Positions 50,351-61,385 of a stretch of 64,000 nt of DNA are shown in pieces (the stretch's first letter is position 1; the number at the start of each line of letters is the position of its first letter). The position numbers and the translations under genes were made by a program. The DNA is from Saccharomycopsis malanga (Eukaryota; Ascomycota; Saccharomycetes; Ascoideales; Saccharomycopsidaceae): positions 2,728,001-2,792,000 of the forward strand of contig CP025322.1 of assembly GCA_004014935.1 (NCBI GenBank). The letters run 5' to 3'. The notes below the pieces were generated by a model, which worked only from the letters and a program-made list of their open reading frames with translations, had not been told where the DNA came from and made no database searches.

Positions 50351-53197
50351 ATGTCGGATTCTGAGGAGGAGCAGTATGATTTGAGCTCCAAGTTTGGGCT
50401 TGGCAGCGATGTGAGTGAAAGTGAGTCAGGCAGCGACTCAGGCAGCGACTCTGGTAGTGAGTATCAGGACGAGATTATATATTCAGAGGACGAGGACAGT
50501 GAGGAGGAGCAGAAGAAGGAGAAAGATGCAGAGAAACAGAAGGAGGAGCAGCATATGCCTAATTTGGAGCTTTCAGATAACGAGGACGACGTGAAGGAGC
50601 TTCTTGGGACGAGCCATATGGGGCTGACGAAAAAGGTGAAAAGCGGCACGTTCCAAAGTTTTGGGTTTTCGAAAAAGATATTGCATAATATCGCCAAGAA
50701 AGGGTTCAAGCAGCCTACTCCGATCCAGAGAAAAACGATTCCGTTTCTTCTTTCGGGCCGAGATGTCGTAGGGATGGCCAGAACAGGGTCAGGTAAGACG
50801 GCAGCTTTCTTGCTTCCAATCATCGAAAAGTTGAAGACACATTCTGCCAAGGTGGGAGTGCGCTGCATCATCTTGTCGCCGAACCGTGAGTTGGCTTTGC
50901 AGACCTTCAAAACGTTCAAGGAGCTCTCCAGAGGCACCACGTTGAGAGCTACGCCTCTTGTGGGCGGTGACAGCCTCGAGGACCAGTTTGGCGCCATGGT
51001 GCAGAACCCGGACGTGATAGTTGCGACGCCCGGCAGATTCTTGCATCTCCGTACAGAGATGTCGCTTGACTTACGGTGTGTCCAGTACATTGTCTTTGAC
51101 GAGGCAGACCAGTTGTTTGAGGTATCGTTTGAGGAGCCGTTGAACGAGTTGATTGCGACGCTTCCTGCGAGCCGGCAAGCTGTATTGTTCAGTGCGACGC
51201 TTCCGAAGTCGTTGGTGAACTTTGCCAAGGTCGGATTGAACAATCCGGTGTTGATCCGGTTGGACTCGGAGGCCAAGATCTCGGATCAGTTGGAAATGTG
51301 TTTTTTCAGTGCCAAGCAGGCCGAACGTGAGGCCAACTTGCTATTTATTATCCAGGAGATTGTTAAGCTTCCTCTCACGCCGCACGAAGAGCTACTTAAG
51401 CTTGACGAGTACATGACAGCACCTCATGACTCTGACACCGAAGACGAGGCAGAGAAACCAAAGGGAAAACGCACCAGAAAGCACAGGAAGCATGTGAAAC
51501 ATGCGACATTCGCCAAGGCCAACGAGTTGGTGTCTCCCAAGGCCACCATTATCTTTGTTCCTACCAGACACCATGTTGAGTATGTGAAGACCTTTTTGAA
51601 AGAGGCCGGCTATGGCGCGTCGTACATCTACGGGACGTTGGACCAGCATGCCAGACGGCGCCAGTTGTACAATTTCCGTGCTGGGTTGACGTCGTTGCTT
51701 GTCGTGACAGATGTCGCAGCCCGTGGTATCGATATCCCTCTTTTAAAGTATGTGATCAACTACACGTTGCCAACGTCAGCCAAGTTGTTTGTCCACCGTG
51801 TGGGCCGGACAGCCCGAGCAGGAAACACCGGTGTGGCCTACAGCATTGTCACTCCGAACGAGGTGGCCTCTTTGGTCGAGATGGAGTTGTTTCTTGGACG
51901 GAAGATTCTCTTAACAGACATGCACAATAAGAAACGCGACTTGTTGAAGGCAAAATGCGACGCAGAGGGCTCCACTTTTGCAGAGCCAAAGGTATCGTAC
52001 ACTGACAGATTGGTGTTGGGTGCTGCTCCAAGAGGAGCTTTGGAGAACGTATGCGACTTCACCAACACTCTTTTGAAAAACTACGAGGTGGGTGTGCTCA
52101 AGGCTGTTGCTGAGAAGGCCGAGAAGTTGTATTACCGTACCAAAGCCAAGATCACTTCTGTCGAGTCATTGAAACGTGCCAAAGAGTTACTTTCCAGTGG
52201 CTGGGATGAACAAAACTTGCTTTTTGGTGCGAATGAGGACCGTGAAAAGGAATCCTTTTTGGAAAAGTTGCAGCATCGCAGAAAAAAAGAAACCGTGTTC
52301 GAGTTCAGTAAACAGAACGACAAGTTGATCAATTTCATGTCCAAAAGAAGACGCCAAATAGCACCTATCCAACAGCGTGCCAAAGAAAGAAAACAACTAT
52401 TGGAAAAAGAACGTATGGCGGGCTTGAGCCATTCCTTGCAAGACGAAATCCTCAAAGGAGATGCTAATGAAGTTGGTTTCAACGTGATACCGTCTGAACA
52501 AGAGCTCCGTAATACTTTTGAAGACGCCGATGAGATCATCGAGCAGGCCAAAGCTAAGTCCAAAGCCAAAGCGAAAGCCAAGGCCAAATCGTTCAAAGAT
52601 CCCCAGTATTTCATGTCCTACTACGCTCCTGCCTCAGATATCCAGGACAAACAATATGAAGTCGGTACCTCTTTTGCCAACGACGCCCAAAACGCTACCT
52701 TTGATCTCGATGGCGACGATAAGGTCCAGGTCCATAAACAAAACCAACAGGTCTACAAGTGGGACAAGTCTAAAAAGAAATACGTCAATTCTCGCTCTAC
52801 TGACGAAAAGTTTATCATTGGTGAAAGTGGACGCCGTATTCCTGCTTCTTACAAATCTGGAAGATTTGACGCCTGGAAAAATAGTAACAAAATCGCTGCT
52901 ACCAGTTTGAAGGTTGGCGCTAAAGAAAGTAGCTCTAATGCTAAAGGAAGCCAGAGGTTCAAGCATAAACAGGCCAAAGCTCCTAAAATGCCAGACCGGT
53001 TCAGAGACGACTACCATAAACAGAAGAAAAAAGTCGAGGCTGCTGCTGATAGAGGCATTGACGTCAAGGGCTACAAGAAGGCTGGAACATCTAACACGAA
53101 TGAAATCCACAGCACCGAACACGTCAGAAAACAAAGAGAACTCAAACAAAAGAGACGCGACAAGAATGGCCGTCCAAGTAAGAAACGTAAGTTTTGA
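50351..53197 (+). CDS. DBP10: Dbp10, DEAD-box RNA helicase of 60S ribosome assembly
   Basis: Nucleolar ATP-dependent RNA helicase acting on pre-60S particles. 948 residues (995 in S. cerevisiae). An acidic Ser/Asp/Glu N-terminus is followed by the Q-motif region GFKQPTPIQ, motif I ARTGSGKT (143-150), DEAD (250-253), SATLP, VVTDVAARGID and HRVGRTARAG. The Dbp10-specific C-terminus includes KERMAGLSHS, FKDPQYFMSYYAP, DIQDKQ, GRRIPASYKSGRFD and a basic end PSKKRKF. PAC and RRPE sequence matches, typical of ribosome-biogenesis promoters, lie 45-85 bp upstream. Overlapping antisense reading frames are shadows. Confidence 0.97.
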   Translation: MSDSEEEQYDLSSKFGLGSDVSESESGSDSGSDSGSEYQDEIIYSEDEDSEEEQKKEKDAEKQKEEQHMPNLELSDNEDDVKELLGTSHMGLTKKVKSGTFQSFGFSKKILHNIAKKGFKQPTPIQRKTIPFLLSGRDVVGMARTGSGKTAAFLLPIIEKLKTHSAKVGVRCIILSPNRELALQTFKTFKELSRGTTLRATPLVGGDSLEDQFGAMVQNPDVIVATPGRFLHLRTEMSLDLRCVQYIVFDEADQLFEVSFEEPLNELIATLPASRQAVLFSATLPKSLVNFAKVGLNNPVLIRLDSEAKISDQLEMCFFSAKQAEREANLLFIIQEIVKLPLTPHEELLKLDEYMTAPHDSDTEDEAEKPKGKRTRKHRKHVKHATFAKANELVSPKATIIFVPTRHHVEYVKTFLKEAGYGASYIYGTLDQHARRRQLYNFRAGLTSLLVVTDVAARGIDIPLLKYVINYTLPTSAKLFVHRVGRTARAGNTGVAYSIVTPNEVASLVEMELFLGRKILLTDMHNKKRDLLKAKCDAEGSTFAEPKVSYTDRLVLGAAPRGALENVCDFTNTLLKNYEVGVLKAVAEKAEKLYYRTKAKITSVESLKRAKELLSSGWDEQNLLFGANEDREKESFLEKLQHRRKKETVFEFSKQNDKLINFMSKRRRQIAPIQQRAKERKQLLEKERMAGLSHSLQDEILKGDANEVGFNVIPSEQELRNTFEDADEIIEQAKAKSKAKAKAKAKSFKDPQYFMSYYAPASDIQDKQYEVGTSFANDAQNATFDLDGDDKVQVHKQNQQVYKWDKSKKKYVNSRSTDEKFIIGESGRRIPASYKSGRFDAWKNSNKIAATSLKVGAKESSSNAKGSQRFKHKQAKAPKMPDRFRDDYHKQKKKVEAAADRGIDVKGYKKAGTSNTNEIHSTEHVRKQRELKQKRRDKNGRPSKKRKF

Positions 53198-54054
53198 TCT
53201 GCTAAGGTGCTTAGTGTGTTCATGCTAGACTATGTATTGTTTAGTGGATGTTAGAATATATATTACCATGTAGATGTGGAGTGTTATTTAATGGATACTT
53301 TTTCTTTTAATATTTTGTCAAGGTAGAACTGATTTTTGAATTGTCGTTCGATAGCACAATATTAAATGAAGAATAGCAGATGTTTTTGGTGCTTTTGAAA
53401 TCGTCTCTATACTTTCAACCCTGGGTATTGGTCCTATATATTTACCTTATTGATATCGAAAGATCCTAATATAATCATTTAACGATATTTTGTCTTATCC
53501 TTGTGTTTTTATATGTTACCAATTTAGCTAAATCACTCTATAAAACCCTGAAATATTGATGTTTTTTAATTCTTACTACTTGAAAGTGCTTTAACAAAAC
53601 GAGATTTTCTGAAGAAGCTCAGAAATCACCTCAGAATGAAAGTTGTTGTAAATTTTTGATAACCGTCCAGAGAAACCAACACATACAAAGAGTCTTTCAA
53701 GAAACACATTCCCAATAATGTTAAAACTTTTTTGATCAAATGATCTATCCAATTGCTACAACATCAGAAAACCGGACTTTGTACGTAATCTACTGAGTAA
53801 TACATTATAGTATATTTTATGTTGTGTTGTAGATTAATCTTTAATTTGGTTCTACTTGATAGCCCTTTTAGCGTATATAAGTAGGCGGATCATTATAATA
53901 AAGAAAATTATCATTAAATGGACGGATGATTGAGCGAGATGCTTAGAACTACGCAGGGTTTACCAATAATATTGTAGCTGTTATTTCAAAACTTGAAAAA
54001 ATGTACAACTTGTTTTAGTGACCTGCAAGATTTAATTTACTCTATTATCCTGTT
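53198..54054. other. Intergenic between convergent DBP10 and JEM1
   Basis: AT-rich, no feature recognised apart from the 10-bp repeat that follows. Confidence 0.45.
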
Positions 54055-54141
54055 TTACCATTTCTTACCATTTCTTACAATTTCTTACAATTTCTTACAA
54101 TTTCTTACAATTTCTTACCATTTCTTACCATTTCTTACCAT
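54055..54141 (+). repeat. 10-bp tandem repeat TTTCTTACCA/TTTCTTACAA
   Basis: About nine units between the convergent DBP10 and JEM1 genes, with C/A variation at the ninth base. Confidence 0.92.
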
Positions 54142-54295
54142 ATCGACTCAAAATACACCACCCAGCACACATTTTGTCAAAAAAGCTTCATCCACTCAGC
54201 CATATTACACCTACACCACACATTTCTAAACAAGATAACTTTCTATTTTACAATAATATGGTATCCTACTATGCATTATGTATTCATGCTATCAT

Positions 54296-56416
54296 CTAAT
54301 GACCTCTTTTTGATTTCTTACGGCCAGTTTTAGCCTTTCTAGGACCACCTCCAAAACCGCCAAAATCAAACCCGCCAAACTGAGAGCCTGCGCCACCAAA
54401 ATCAAAGTGGAACTGGCCATTACCAAATGGGTTGAATGCAGCGCCGCCGGCGTTGCCAAATCCGCCTTGGTTACCGCCACCTGTTTGGTCGTTCGGATCA
54501 TCTCCTTGGTCGTACCTAGCACGCAGTTCTGGATTAGAAAGCACCTCGTATGCGGTATTAATCTTTGCCATTTTGTCTTCGGCATCCTCGCCTTTATATT
54601 TGTCAGGATGGTATTTTTTTACCAAATTCCGGTACGCCTTTTTGATGTCTCGTTCGTCAGCATCTTTAGTAAGACCCAAAGTTTTGTAGTAATCGTTTTT
54701 AGGAGCACTTTGTCTTGGGCGTTGTTGGTATTGTCGCTGCTGCTGGTGCTGCTGCTGTTGATAAAAGCGCTGTTGTTGGTCTTGTTGTTGTTGTGAAAGC
54801 AATTTTTCAATTTTAGAATACAATTTTTTAAATAGGTCAAAATGCTGCAAGTTTTGGTTATTATGGAACATTTCGTAGATTTCCCTCAACTTGTCCAAGT
54901 CTTTATTTTTGAGCAATTGTTGGATATCGAAGACCATTGCTGGCAAAAACGAAGAAATGTAGTTATTTTCGATATCTTTGTTTTGTTTCTCGGTTTCTAA
55001 CACGCGAACACAGTACGGTTTGGCCTGTTTGGCTTGTTTCAATGCCAAATAGCTTTCGCAGGCAAACCTGTCGAGATCTAAAGTAAAGCCGTTGATTAGA
55101 AGATGTTTTGGGGCGGTATTAGTGCCGAAACCAAGCTTCGCTTTCCAGCCAGACTCATGGGTATTGAAAAGCTTATTGTTGAATTCCGTGGCTAGATGAG
55201 TGAAATACTCATAATTGTTGGCAAACTCTTTTCCACCATAATGTTTTCGAACGTCTCTAGCAGGAATAGTCGGTTTGGTGTTGAACAATAGTTCTAGCAA
55301 CTGTTCATAGTCGGTCTTTTGAAGATAATTGATATCTACATGTTCATTAGCAATCTCTTCCTTGTCAAACAACCAAGAATTGAGATTCTTGAACCGTTTC
55401 AAGAGCTTTAGCAACTTTTCGTTGCGCTTGAAAAATAATGTAAACTTTTTCAACTCAGCATCATCCATATCGTAATGCAAACCTTTTCTAATATGCTTGG
55501 CGCCGTTTTCATACTCGTCAAGCCCGAAGAGATACAAGCTGGCTGCTGTGATGTAGTTCTCCACCACCAATGGAGTAAGCAGCTCAAGAGACAAGTAGTC
55601 TGGAATCAAGTACGATGCCAAGTCCTGGCGCAAGCTGGTCTCTGGAACGTTCTGGCCGGCTTCGCCAGCAGTGGGCTTTTGCTTCTGGTTGTGCAAGGCT
55701 GCCTTTATTGTGCATGCAATTCGTGTCTTGTACAACTGGGCATTGGAAGGCGAAATACCAAGTGCACTGGAGACAGAATTAATACATTCTGCATAGTTCT
55801 TTTGCTTTACTAACAACTCGGCCTCCTGGATCTTACGCTGCACTGCTTCTGCATCCTTCATTAACTGTTGCACTTCTACATTGGATTCCATAAAGGCCTT
55901 GTATTTTGGCACGGTATACTGCGACTCCTTCAACTCGGCAATATCCTTGTATCTGCCATGCGCCAAATACAACTTGAAAAGCCTGCTCTTGGCAATATTC
56001 ATCGATTCATCATGCACAAGACAATTCCGGAAATCCTCAATAGCCTTCGACTCCTTCCCAAGAAATAAATCTATCAACCCTTTTTTATAATATATCTTCG
56101 GTAGCAAAAGCTTCTGCTCATCTTCCGACAACGTGGCATTTTCATGCTGCAGCTGCAGCGAAGACCCAATTACATCCGTTAACAAATCCTCATAATCTTG
56201 CAACAATCCAAAAGTCGGGCCTCCTCGTGAAAAACCAGAATCAAGCTCTGCCAACTTTGATGAAAACTCTCCAAAAAGCGACGCGTTCACCACAATAATC
56301 GCCTGAAAAGCGGCAAACACAAAAAACAACCCAAACATTATTTTAAAATCAGCTCCTTCTCTCTGATGCCTATTCCATTTGCTCTTGATTTGTTCATTTA
56401 ATCTAGATCGTCCCAT
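54296..56416 (-). CDS. JEM1: Jem1, ER-membrane J-domain co-chaperone with TPR-like repeats
   Basis: Type II ER membrane protein whose lumenal J domain stimulates Kar2/BiP in nuclear fusion and ER-associated degradation (known for Jem1). The open frame extends upstream only from a GTG; the first ATG (56416, MGRSRLNEQ) gives 706 residues against 645 in S. cerevisiae. A single hydrophobic anchor spans about residues 26-46. Helical repeats ([33 protein letters not shown]) match yeast Jem1 in order. A Gln-rich linker precedes the J domain (about 574-637, HPD at 603-605). The Gly/Phe-rich tail ([12 protein letters not shown]) is longer than in S. cerevisiae and recalls DNAJC3/P58IPK. Confidence 0.9.
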   Translation of the reverse strand: MGRSRLNEQIKSKWNRHQREGADFKIMFGLFFVFAAFQAIIVVNASLFGEFSSKLAELDSGFSRGGPTFGLLQDYEDLLTDVIGSSLQLQHENATLSEDEQKLLLPKIYYKKGLIDLFLGKESKAIEDFRNCLVHDESMNIAKSRLFKLYLAHGRYKDIAELKESQYTVPKYKAFMESNVEVQQLMKDAEAVQRKIQEAELLVKQKNYAECINSVSSALGISPSNAQLYKTRIACTIKAALHNQKQKPTAGEAGQNVPETSLRQDLASYLIPDYLSLELLTPLVVENYITAASLYLFGLDEYENGAKHIRKGLHYDMDDAELKKFTLFFKRNEKLLKLLKRFKNLNSWLFDKEEIANEHVDINYLQKTDYEQLLELLFNTKPTIPARDVRKHYGGKEFANNYEYFTHLATEFNNKLFNTHESGWKAKLGFGTNTAPKHLLINGFTLDLDRFACESYLALKQAKQAKPYCVRVLETEKQNKDIENNYISSFLPAMVFDIQQLLKNKDLDKLREIYEMFHNNQNLQHFDLFKKLYSKIEKLLSQQQQDQQQRFYQQQQHQQQRQYQQRPRQSAPKNDYYKTLGLTKDADERDIKKAYRNLVKKYHPDKYKGEDAEDKMAKINTAYEVLSNPELRARYDQGDDPNDQTGGGNQGGFGNAGGAAFNPFGNGQFHFDFGGAGSQFGGFDFGGFGGGPRKAKTGRKKSKRGH

Positions 56417-57654
56417 CGTTATATGCTCATCTTCCTCACCCACTGAATATTCTAGAACGCCCGGGCTCGTAATACTACCTATTTATGAGATATTTGGGAT
56501 CCGTTTTGGTTCTTCTTTTAACTAGTTTTCCTTATGAGAGGCTGTTGTAAAATGCACACCTAATTCATGCTTGCCTGAAAATATAGAAAGTTGGCTCTTT
56601 ATTAACTTTATTGCCATATCTATTAGACAATGCAGAGATATGCATGACGGCGCAAGTCTCACATGGCTTCAATAAAGAAGAGTTTATATATCAAATATTG
56701 TTCTTTGATGTTGTTTTTCGACTTTCCGAATGACTTATTAGGTTCTGAAGGTATCAGGTATAGGCGTGAGACTGTTTACAACATGGCTATTTAGAATTTT
56801 CGTTCTGTTGGCTATCGGAGCTTGTACGTTTATACAGTTATGATAAAACGTGAACCAGGACCTAACCAAAGGAAAAAGCTGTGACAATAATGACAGCAAT
56901 TGCTCCTTGTTGAATAGCCAGCTTCTCAACAAGAAAACCAGAAAGCAATTGGTTTGGTCTGCCAAATTTATAGCTTTATAAATACTTATTAACCCATGCA
57001 AGCACCATGCAAGCACCATGCATGGGCTCATGTACCACCTCATGCATAGTCTTCAAAGTATGAAAAAATCCTCAATTTTAATCAGGCAATTTTAAGCATT
57101 TTTGCCAATTTTCAAGAAAAGCACGTGACAGTGGATGTACTGTCTTGCATGAACATGTATCTCTGTTGCAAACTGAATACTTTAGCTATGCACTCTTGCA
57201 TATTGATTTTTTTCACTATATAATTAACATTGTATATTTAACAGTCAAATAGAGAAGCAGTTAGAGAAGGAGATGATGTATTGTTTTATCAAGTCCTCAG
57301 CTTGGCAAATGGCTATTTTGAACTAATAAGACAAGCCACTTTAGAAAACAGAAGTTTATTTAGTCTATTCTACTTATATCTCACTTTTCCTTTAGAATAC
57401 AAGTCAAATCAATACAAAAAACAAAAATCTGGCTGTAAACGCTAATAGCCCCCGAATGGTAACCATAACTAGTTTTCAAAATTGGCGATTCGGTAAATCA
57501 AAACTTGGAAAATGTCCAATGACTGATTATAGGCTTTTTTAACGGTACTTCATTCGTTCATTGCGTGAACTTTCTGACTCAATTATTTTCAAAACCATGA
57601 TTTTTCACAATAATCGCATTTGGTGGAAATCTATAATGAAAGCCAGTGCTTTCT
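56417..57654. other. Intergenic upstream of JEM1
   Basis: No gene seen. Around 57000 CATGCAAGCAC/CATGCATGG words repeat three times. Confidence 0.4.
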
Positions 57655-57747
57655 GAGAAGATTATGATAAACAGGACATTAGTGGGCTTTACCAAGCCCC
57701 TTTAGTCAGAGCGCGTATATACGAAACTGATATGTATTGGGCTCGAA
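57655..57747 (+). mobile_element. SINE-A 3' fragment abutting repeat-B
   Basis: Contains AAGATTATGATAAACAGGAC, TTACCAAGCCCCTTTAGTC and GTATTGGGCTCGAAA, then passes straight into repeat-B. Confidence 0.7.
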
Positions 57748-58700
57748 AGAACAAGAAACAAAAGTTAAAGTAACCTTTAGCAACTTTTAGTTAAAAGGAA
57801 TAAAAGTTTTTTAAAACGGACTTCCCTGAACCGAGGTATAAAGCTTATTAACAAGCACATTACGATTTACCGAGCCCCATAAAATATTAAATGTATAGTC
57901 GATATTGAAGTATAACAGTTTGAAATTATATAATGATTATTTTTGAGTATAAATTTTCCCAGAACCTATTATAAACAATAATTTTTTAACTCTTGAGATA
58001 CGTGTTTCTTTGAAAAGAAACCTCATTTGAATCTTGAAGGAAACATAAATAAAATTGAAAGTAATTAAAAACTATGGAATAATGTTCAGAATGGAAAAAG
58101 ACTCTTTCTGATGGGTGAAAACACAATTGTCAACAAGTTATGTGTTATTTTCGACAGTAAGATACTTTCTCATTATTAAGTATATTACAAAGACCAACTA
58201 TAGAGACAAAGTACATAGAAGAGAACCCTTGGATTTGGCAAGTTTATAAATACATTCTTTTTATTGTTTAAATCGCTGTAAAAGGTACAGAATAAGACAT
58301 AAAAGAGTCAACTTTTTGTCAAAATTGACAATTTTCTGTTATACCGAATATTTACTCGCAAATCTGAAACGTTTTATTATTAATAGTACTTTGGTAATGC
58401 AAAAAAAATTAAAATATCATTTCATGGTTTTACAAATCAAAACAACCTGAATAGCACTGAGTTGATTCAATAAAACATTTGATCATTACTCCAAAACGTC
58501 AAGAGCGCGAATCGAGTACCAAAAGATAAAGTGAGGAACACCACACTTGTTTTGGGTGGTGCATGGTGGCGCATGATGGCTCAACCAACTTGGCCACTGG
58601 ATAATAGTAAGGTATAAAGGCTTATTATTGTTGAAATGATAAAATATCTATGCTATTTGAGAGGACATTTTTAGCAACCAATACACCCAGTTTTTTTCCA
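57748..58700 (-). repeat. Repeat-B copy 3
   Basis: Near full-length relative of copy 1, sharing AAACGGACTTCCCTGAAC, TTATGTGTTATTTTCGACA and the tRNA-like module at about 58496-58605. Confidence 0.75.
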
Positions 58701-59417
58701 AACTAGACAAGACCATGCGGCATATCTTATACTATAGAGGGTGACAAATATTGACATCAAAGGGATAGTTCAGCTAGATTAACAGGAACTTTAAGAAGTC
58801 TTTTTCTTTTTATAATTTTACATGATTGTAACAGCGGTATGTCGCAAATTGCTCGAGCTTTGATCATCAGCCTACTGGACTGTTCAATATACTGTTTAAC
58901 TTATGAACGAGGTTGTAAAGCGTTTTGAAAATATGCCTTTGGGTGGATATTCCAAGGTTTTGATTGTAGAGTAAGAGATTGACACTCGTTTTGCAAAAAC
59001 CTGTTGTTTGTTAAACATTGGTAATTGTGAGGTAACCTTTTTTCGCTATGAGTGGTTAGATATGCTACAGGACTATGTATATTAGGGGTTTTAGAGTAGG
59101 AATACGGATGATGAGTGGTTGAAATTACATGGTAACAGAAAGAGATGTTGATTTTTTTCAAAGCAGATTAGATACAAACAGTAATTTTGCTCAAATTAGA
59201 ATATTGTGTTCAATATTGGTATCAAAGTAACAGCTTATCGCCACTCAAGCGCCCACCGTAATGGAACATTTTTGAAAATGCCAGATGACTTTTTCGCAGA
59301 GCAAAGGGTAATAATAGTCAACCAGTTATGAGATAGGGATGAATAATCAAGTATAGGGCGGTTAATTTTTGAGACCCAGCGCTTGACATTCGATTGAAGA
59401 AATTAGCGATATTCATC
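58701..59417. other. Intergenic upstream of CNB1
   Basis: No repeat family or gene recognised. Confidence 0.4.
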
Positions 59418-59998
59418 ATGGGGTTGGTGTCGTCTACGATTGTCGATGACCTTATGGAGGGCACGAATTGTGAGTGTTTAGTAGATGAAAGGTTTGTATG
59501 TTTGTAATTTTACTAACCTGGCCAGTTGACAGAGAAGATATTGACCGTTTGAGAAAGCGGTTTATGAAGTTGGACAAGGACAAGTCTGGCACGATTGAAA
59601 AAGACGAGTTTTCCTCGATTCCAGGGGTTTCTTCCAATCCGTTGGCGCCCAGACTCATGGATGTGTTTGACCAAGACGGCAATGGTGACATTGATTTCCA
59701 GGAGTTTATTGGAGGGTTGAGTGTGTTTAGTGGGAAGAGCACTAAAGACGAAAAGTTGAAATTTGCCTTCAAAGTGTATGACATTGACAGAGATGGCTAC
59801 ATATCGAATGGCGAGTTGTATATAGTCCTTAAAATGATGGTTGGAAAGAACTTGGAAGACGAACAGTTGCAGCAGATTGTAGATAAAACCATAATGGAGG
59901 CAGATACCGATGGAGATGGCAAACTCTCGTTTGCAGAGTTTAAAAAGGCAGTAGACGATACCGAGGTGGCCAGCGCTCTTACCTTGACTCATTTTTAG
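59418..59998 (+). CDS. CNB1: Cnb1, calcineurin regulatory subunit B, spliced
   Basis: Calcium-binding regulatory subunit of the phosphatase calcineurin, working with the catalytic A subunit and Crz1 signalling. Exons are 59418-59469 and 59526-59998; the 56-bp intron has GTGAGT, branch site TACTAAC at 59511-59517 and ends CCAG. Joining gives the N-terminus [17 protein letters not shown] then [13 protein letters not shown], in line with yeast Cnb1. 174 residues (175 in S. cerevisiae). MGLVSS is a plausible N-myristoylation site. Four EF-hand loops are intact at about residues 34-45, 66-77, 103-114 and 144-155. S. cerevisiae CNB1 also has an intron near the 5' end. Confidence 0.96.
59470..59525 (+). 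other. Spliceosomal intron of CNB1
   Basis: 56-bp phase-1 intron, GTGAGT at the 5' site, canonical TACTAAC branch site at 59511-59517 and CAG 8 bp later. Confidence 0.94.
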
Positions 59999-60276
59999 TA
60001 GTTATATACCATTGTTCTGTTAGTGCTTGTTGATATACGATGTTCACAGTTTAAAATGTGTAGTGTGTTGTACGTTTGGTGAAAATGTTGGTTTTTGTTT
60101 GAATTAGGTCTACAATTCATTATAAAAAGTGCACTTTTTTTGTTGATTTATACTTGTAATACTCTTTAATCAATGTCCAAAATAGCCTTTCTCTTTTCAC
60201 TGTATAATTGCCATTGTATTTCTGTATATTGCATTTCTCCAAATTTTTATAAAAGTGTCATTACACTGCTTGCATC

Positions 60277-60360
60277 AAATTGTTTGTTTGACATGTCCTC
60301 CCGCAATACTTTGCTAAATTGTTTGTTTGACATATCCTCCCGCAATACTTTGCTAAACTG
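60277..60360 (+). repeat. Tandem duplication of about 43 bp after CNB1
   Basis: TTGTTTGTTTGACAT(G/A)TCC then TCCCGCAATACTTTGCTAAA is present twice. Confidence 0.9.
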
Positions 60361-60367
60361 AGAAAAT

Positions 60368-60910
60368 AGTGGGCCAAGCCATTGATAAGCACTCTCGAAA
60401 ATGAAAAAAAGACATGACAGGATAGTGGAATGGTTAGTGTTCTATAGAAGAGAAAAAAGACCTAACAGGGACACCGGTTCGATTCCCGACATGAACACTT
60501 TTTACTTAATGTTGAACTACTGACTTTACAGGCAAGTGTAATTGTCTAAAACTTGACATAAACCAATAAATGCTCTCCTTACAATTAAGTTGCAGGCTTA
60601 TGGAGTTGTTTGGGTTTTCCCCGCAAAGTTTCAGCAGGTTCCTCTAGACATACTGCGTAAGAAACTGATAATATTATCAAATATTTCAAGCCCAGTACAT
60701 ATCAGTTCCGTAAAAAGCAGCGAGTAAAGTGTTTGTCTGGGAATCGAACCCATGTCCCTGTTAGGTCTTTTTTCTCTTCTATAGAACACTAAACATTCAA
60801 CTATCCTGTCATGTCTTTTTCTTATTTTCGAGAGTGCTTAGCACTGACCACTGAGCCATACGGCACAGTGGCTAAGAAACTGATATGTACGAAATATATG
60901 ATATTATTAT
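60368..60910 (+). mobile_element. SINE-A copy interrupted by a nested SINE-A
   Basis: Plus-strand copy with two head units (arm-like strings near 60391 and 60440) and an intact B box at 60476-60486. Its 3' end resumes at 60886-60910 after the nested minus-strand copy. Confidence 0.82.
60671..60872 (-). mobile_element. SINE-A copy nested in another SINE-A, 13-bp target-site duplication
   Basis: Minus-strand copy with B box at 60740-60750 and a doubled anticodon-arm-like unit in the head. TAAGAAACTGATA is duplicated at 60658-60670 and 60873-60885; this target is the 3' segment of the plus-strand SINE-A that surrounds it. Confidence 0.88.
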
Positions 60911-60916
60911 GTGGTG

Positions 60917-61385
60917 CAATATTAAGACGGAGTTGTATTAAACGGACAATGGGTAAAACGATAGCTAGTGGAACACCGAATTTAAATGTACAGCTGCTAA
61001 ACTTTTCAGAGAACACATCAAATCTCAGGAGGACTTGAAGCATATTGTAGAGGGGCGTGTATCATTGGCGGTAAACTGTGGTAAACTTGTATATGTTTTC
61101 AGTCCTATGGTCTGATCGACTAGATATCTTAATATCCCGTTCTTCTATACTCTATCTCTTCTTACAGCTGCTCTATTGGAACTCCTTATTCTATTTACTA
61201 AATCATATTGGCTAGGCTTATCAGCAATACTCAAGCCATTTCGTTATCTTTACGAGTCTACACAGTGGTCTATAGCCTTCAACTTTAGGCATCTCACTGC
61301 TATAATCACTATTTAAGACTTCTTCTATCCGTATAGTTGGTTACATTTTGCTCATTCTCCATACAAAATATTTCATATGGTATCA
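60917..61385 (+). repeat. Repeat-C copy with inverted-repeat-like ends
   Basis: The left end 60917-60960 is the reverse complement (about 36 of 44 bases) of the repeat-C end at 30262-30304. Its interior (CTATGGTCTGATCGA, TATTGGCTAGGCTTATCAGC) matches 9707-9990. The right end is decayed. Confidence 0.55.

Noticed and set aside
56417-56443. Nine-residue N-terminal extension of JEM1
   Set aside because: It would start with GTG; the next codon set has a proper ATG at 56416 before the conserved region.
60368-60910. SINE-A as a DNA-transposon MITE
   Set aside because: The two ends of the element are not inverted repeats of each other. It has a simple-sequence 3' tail, 5' truncations and duplications of variable length (11-14 bp), which fit retrotransposition.
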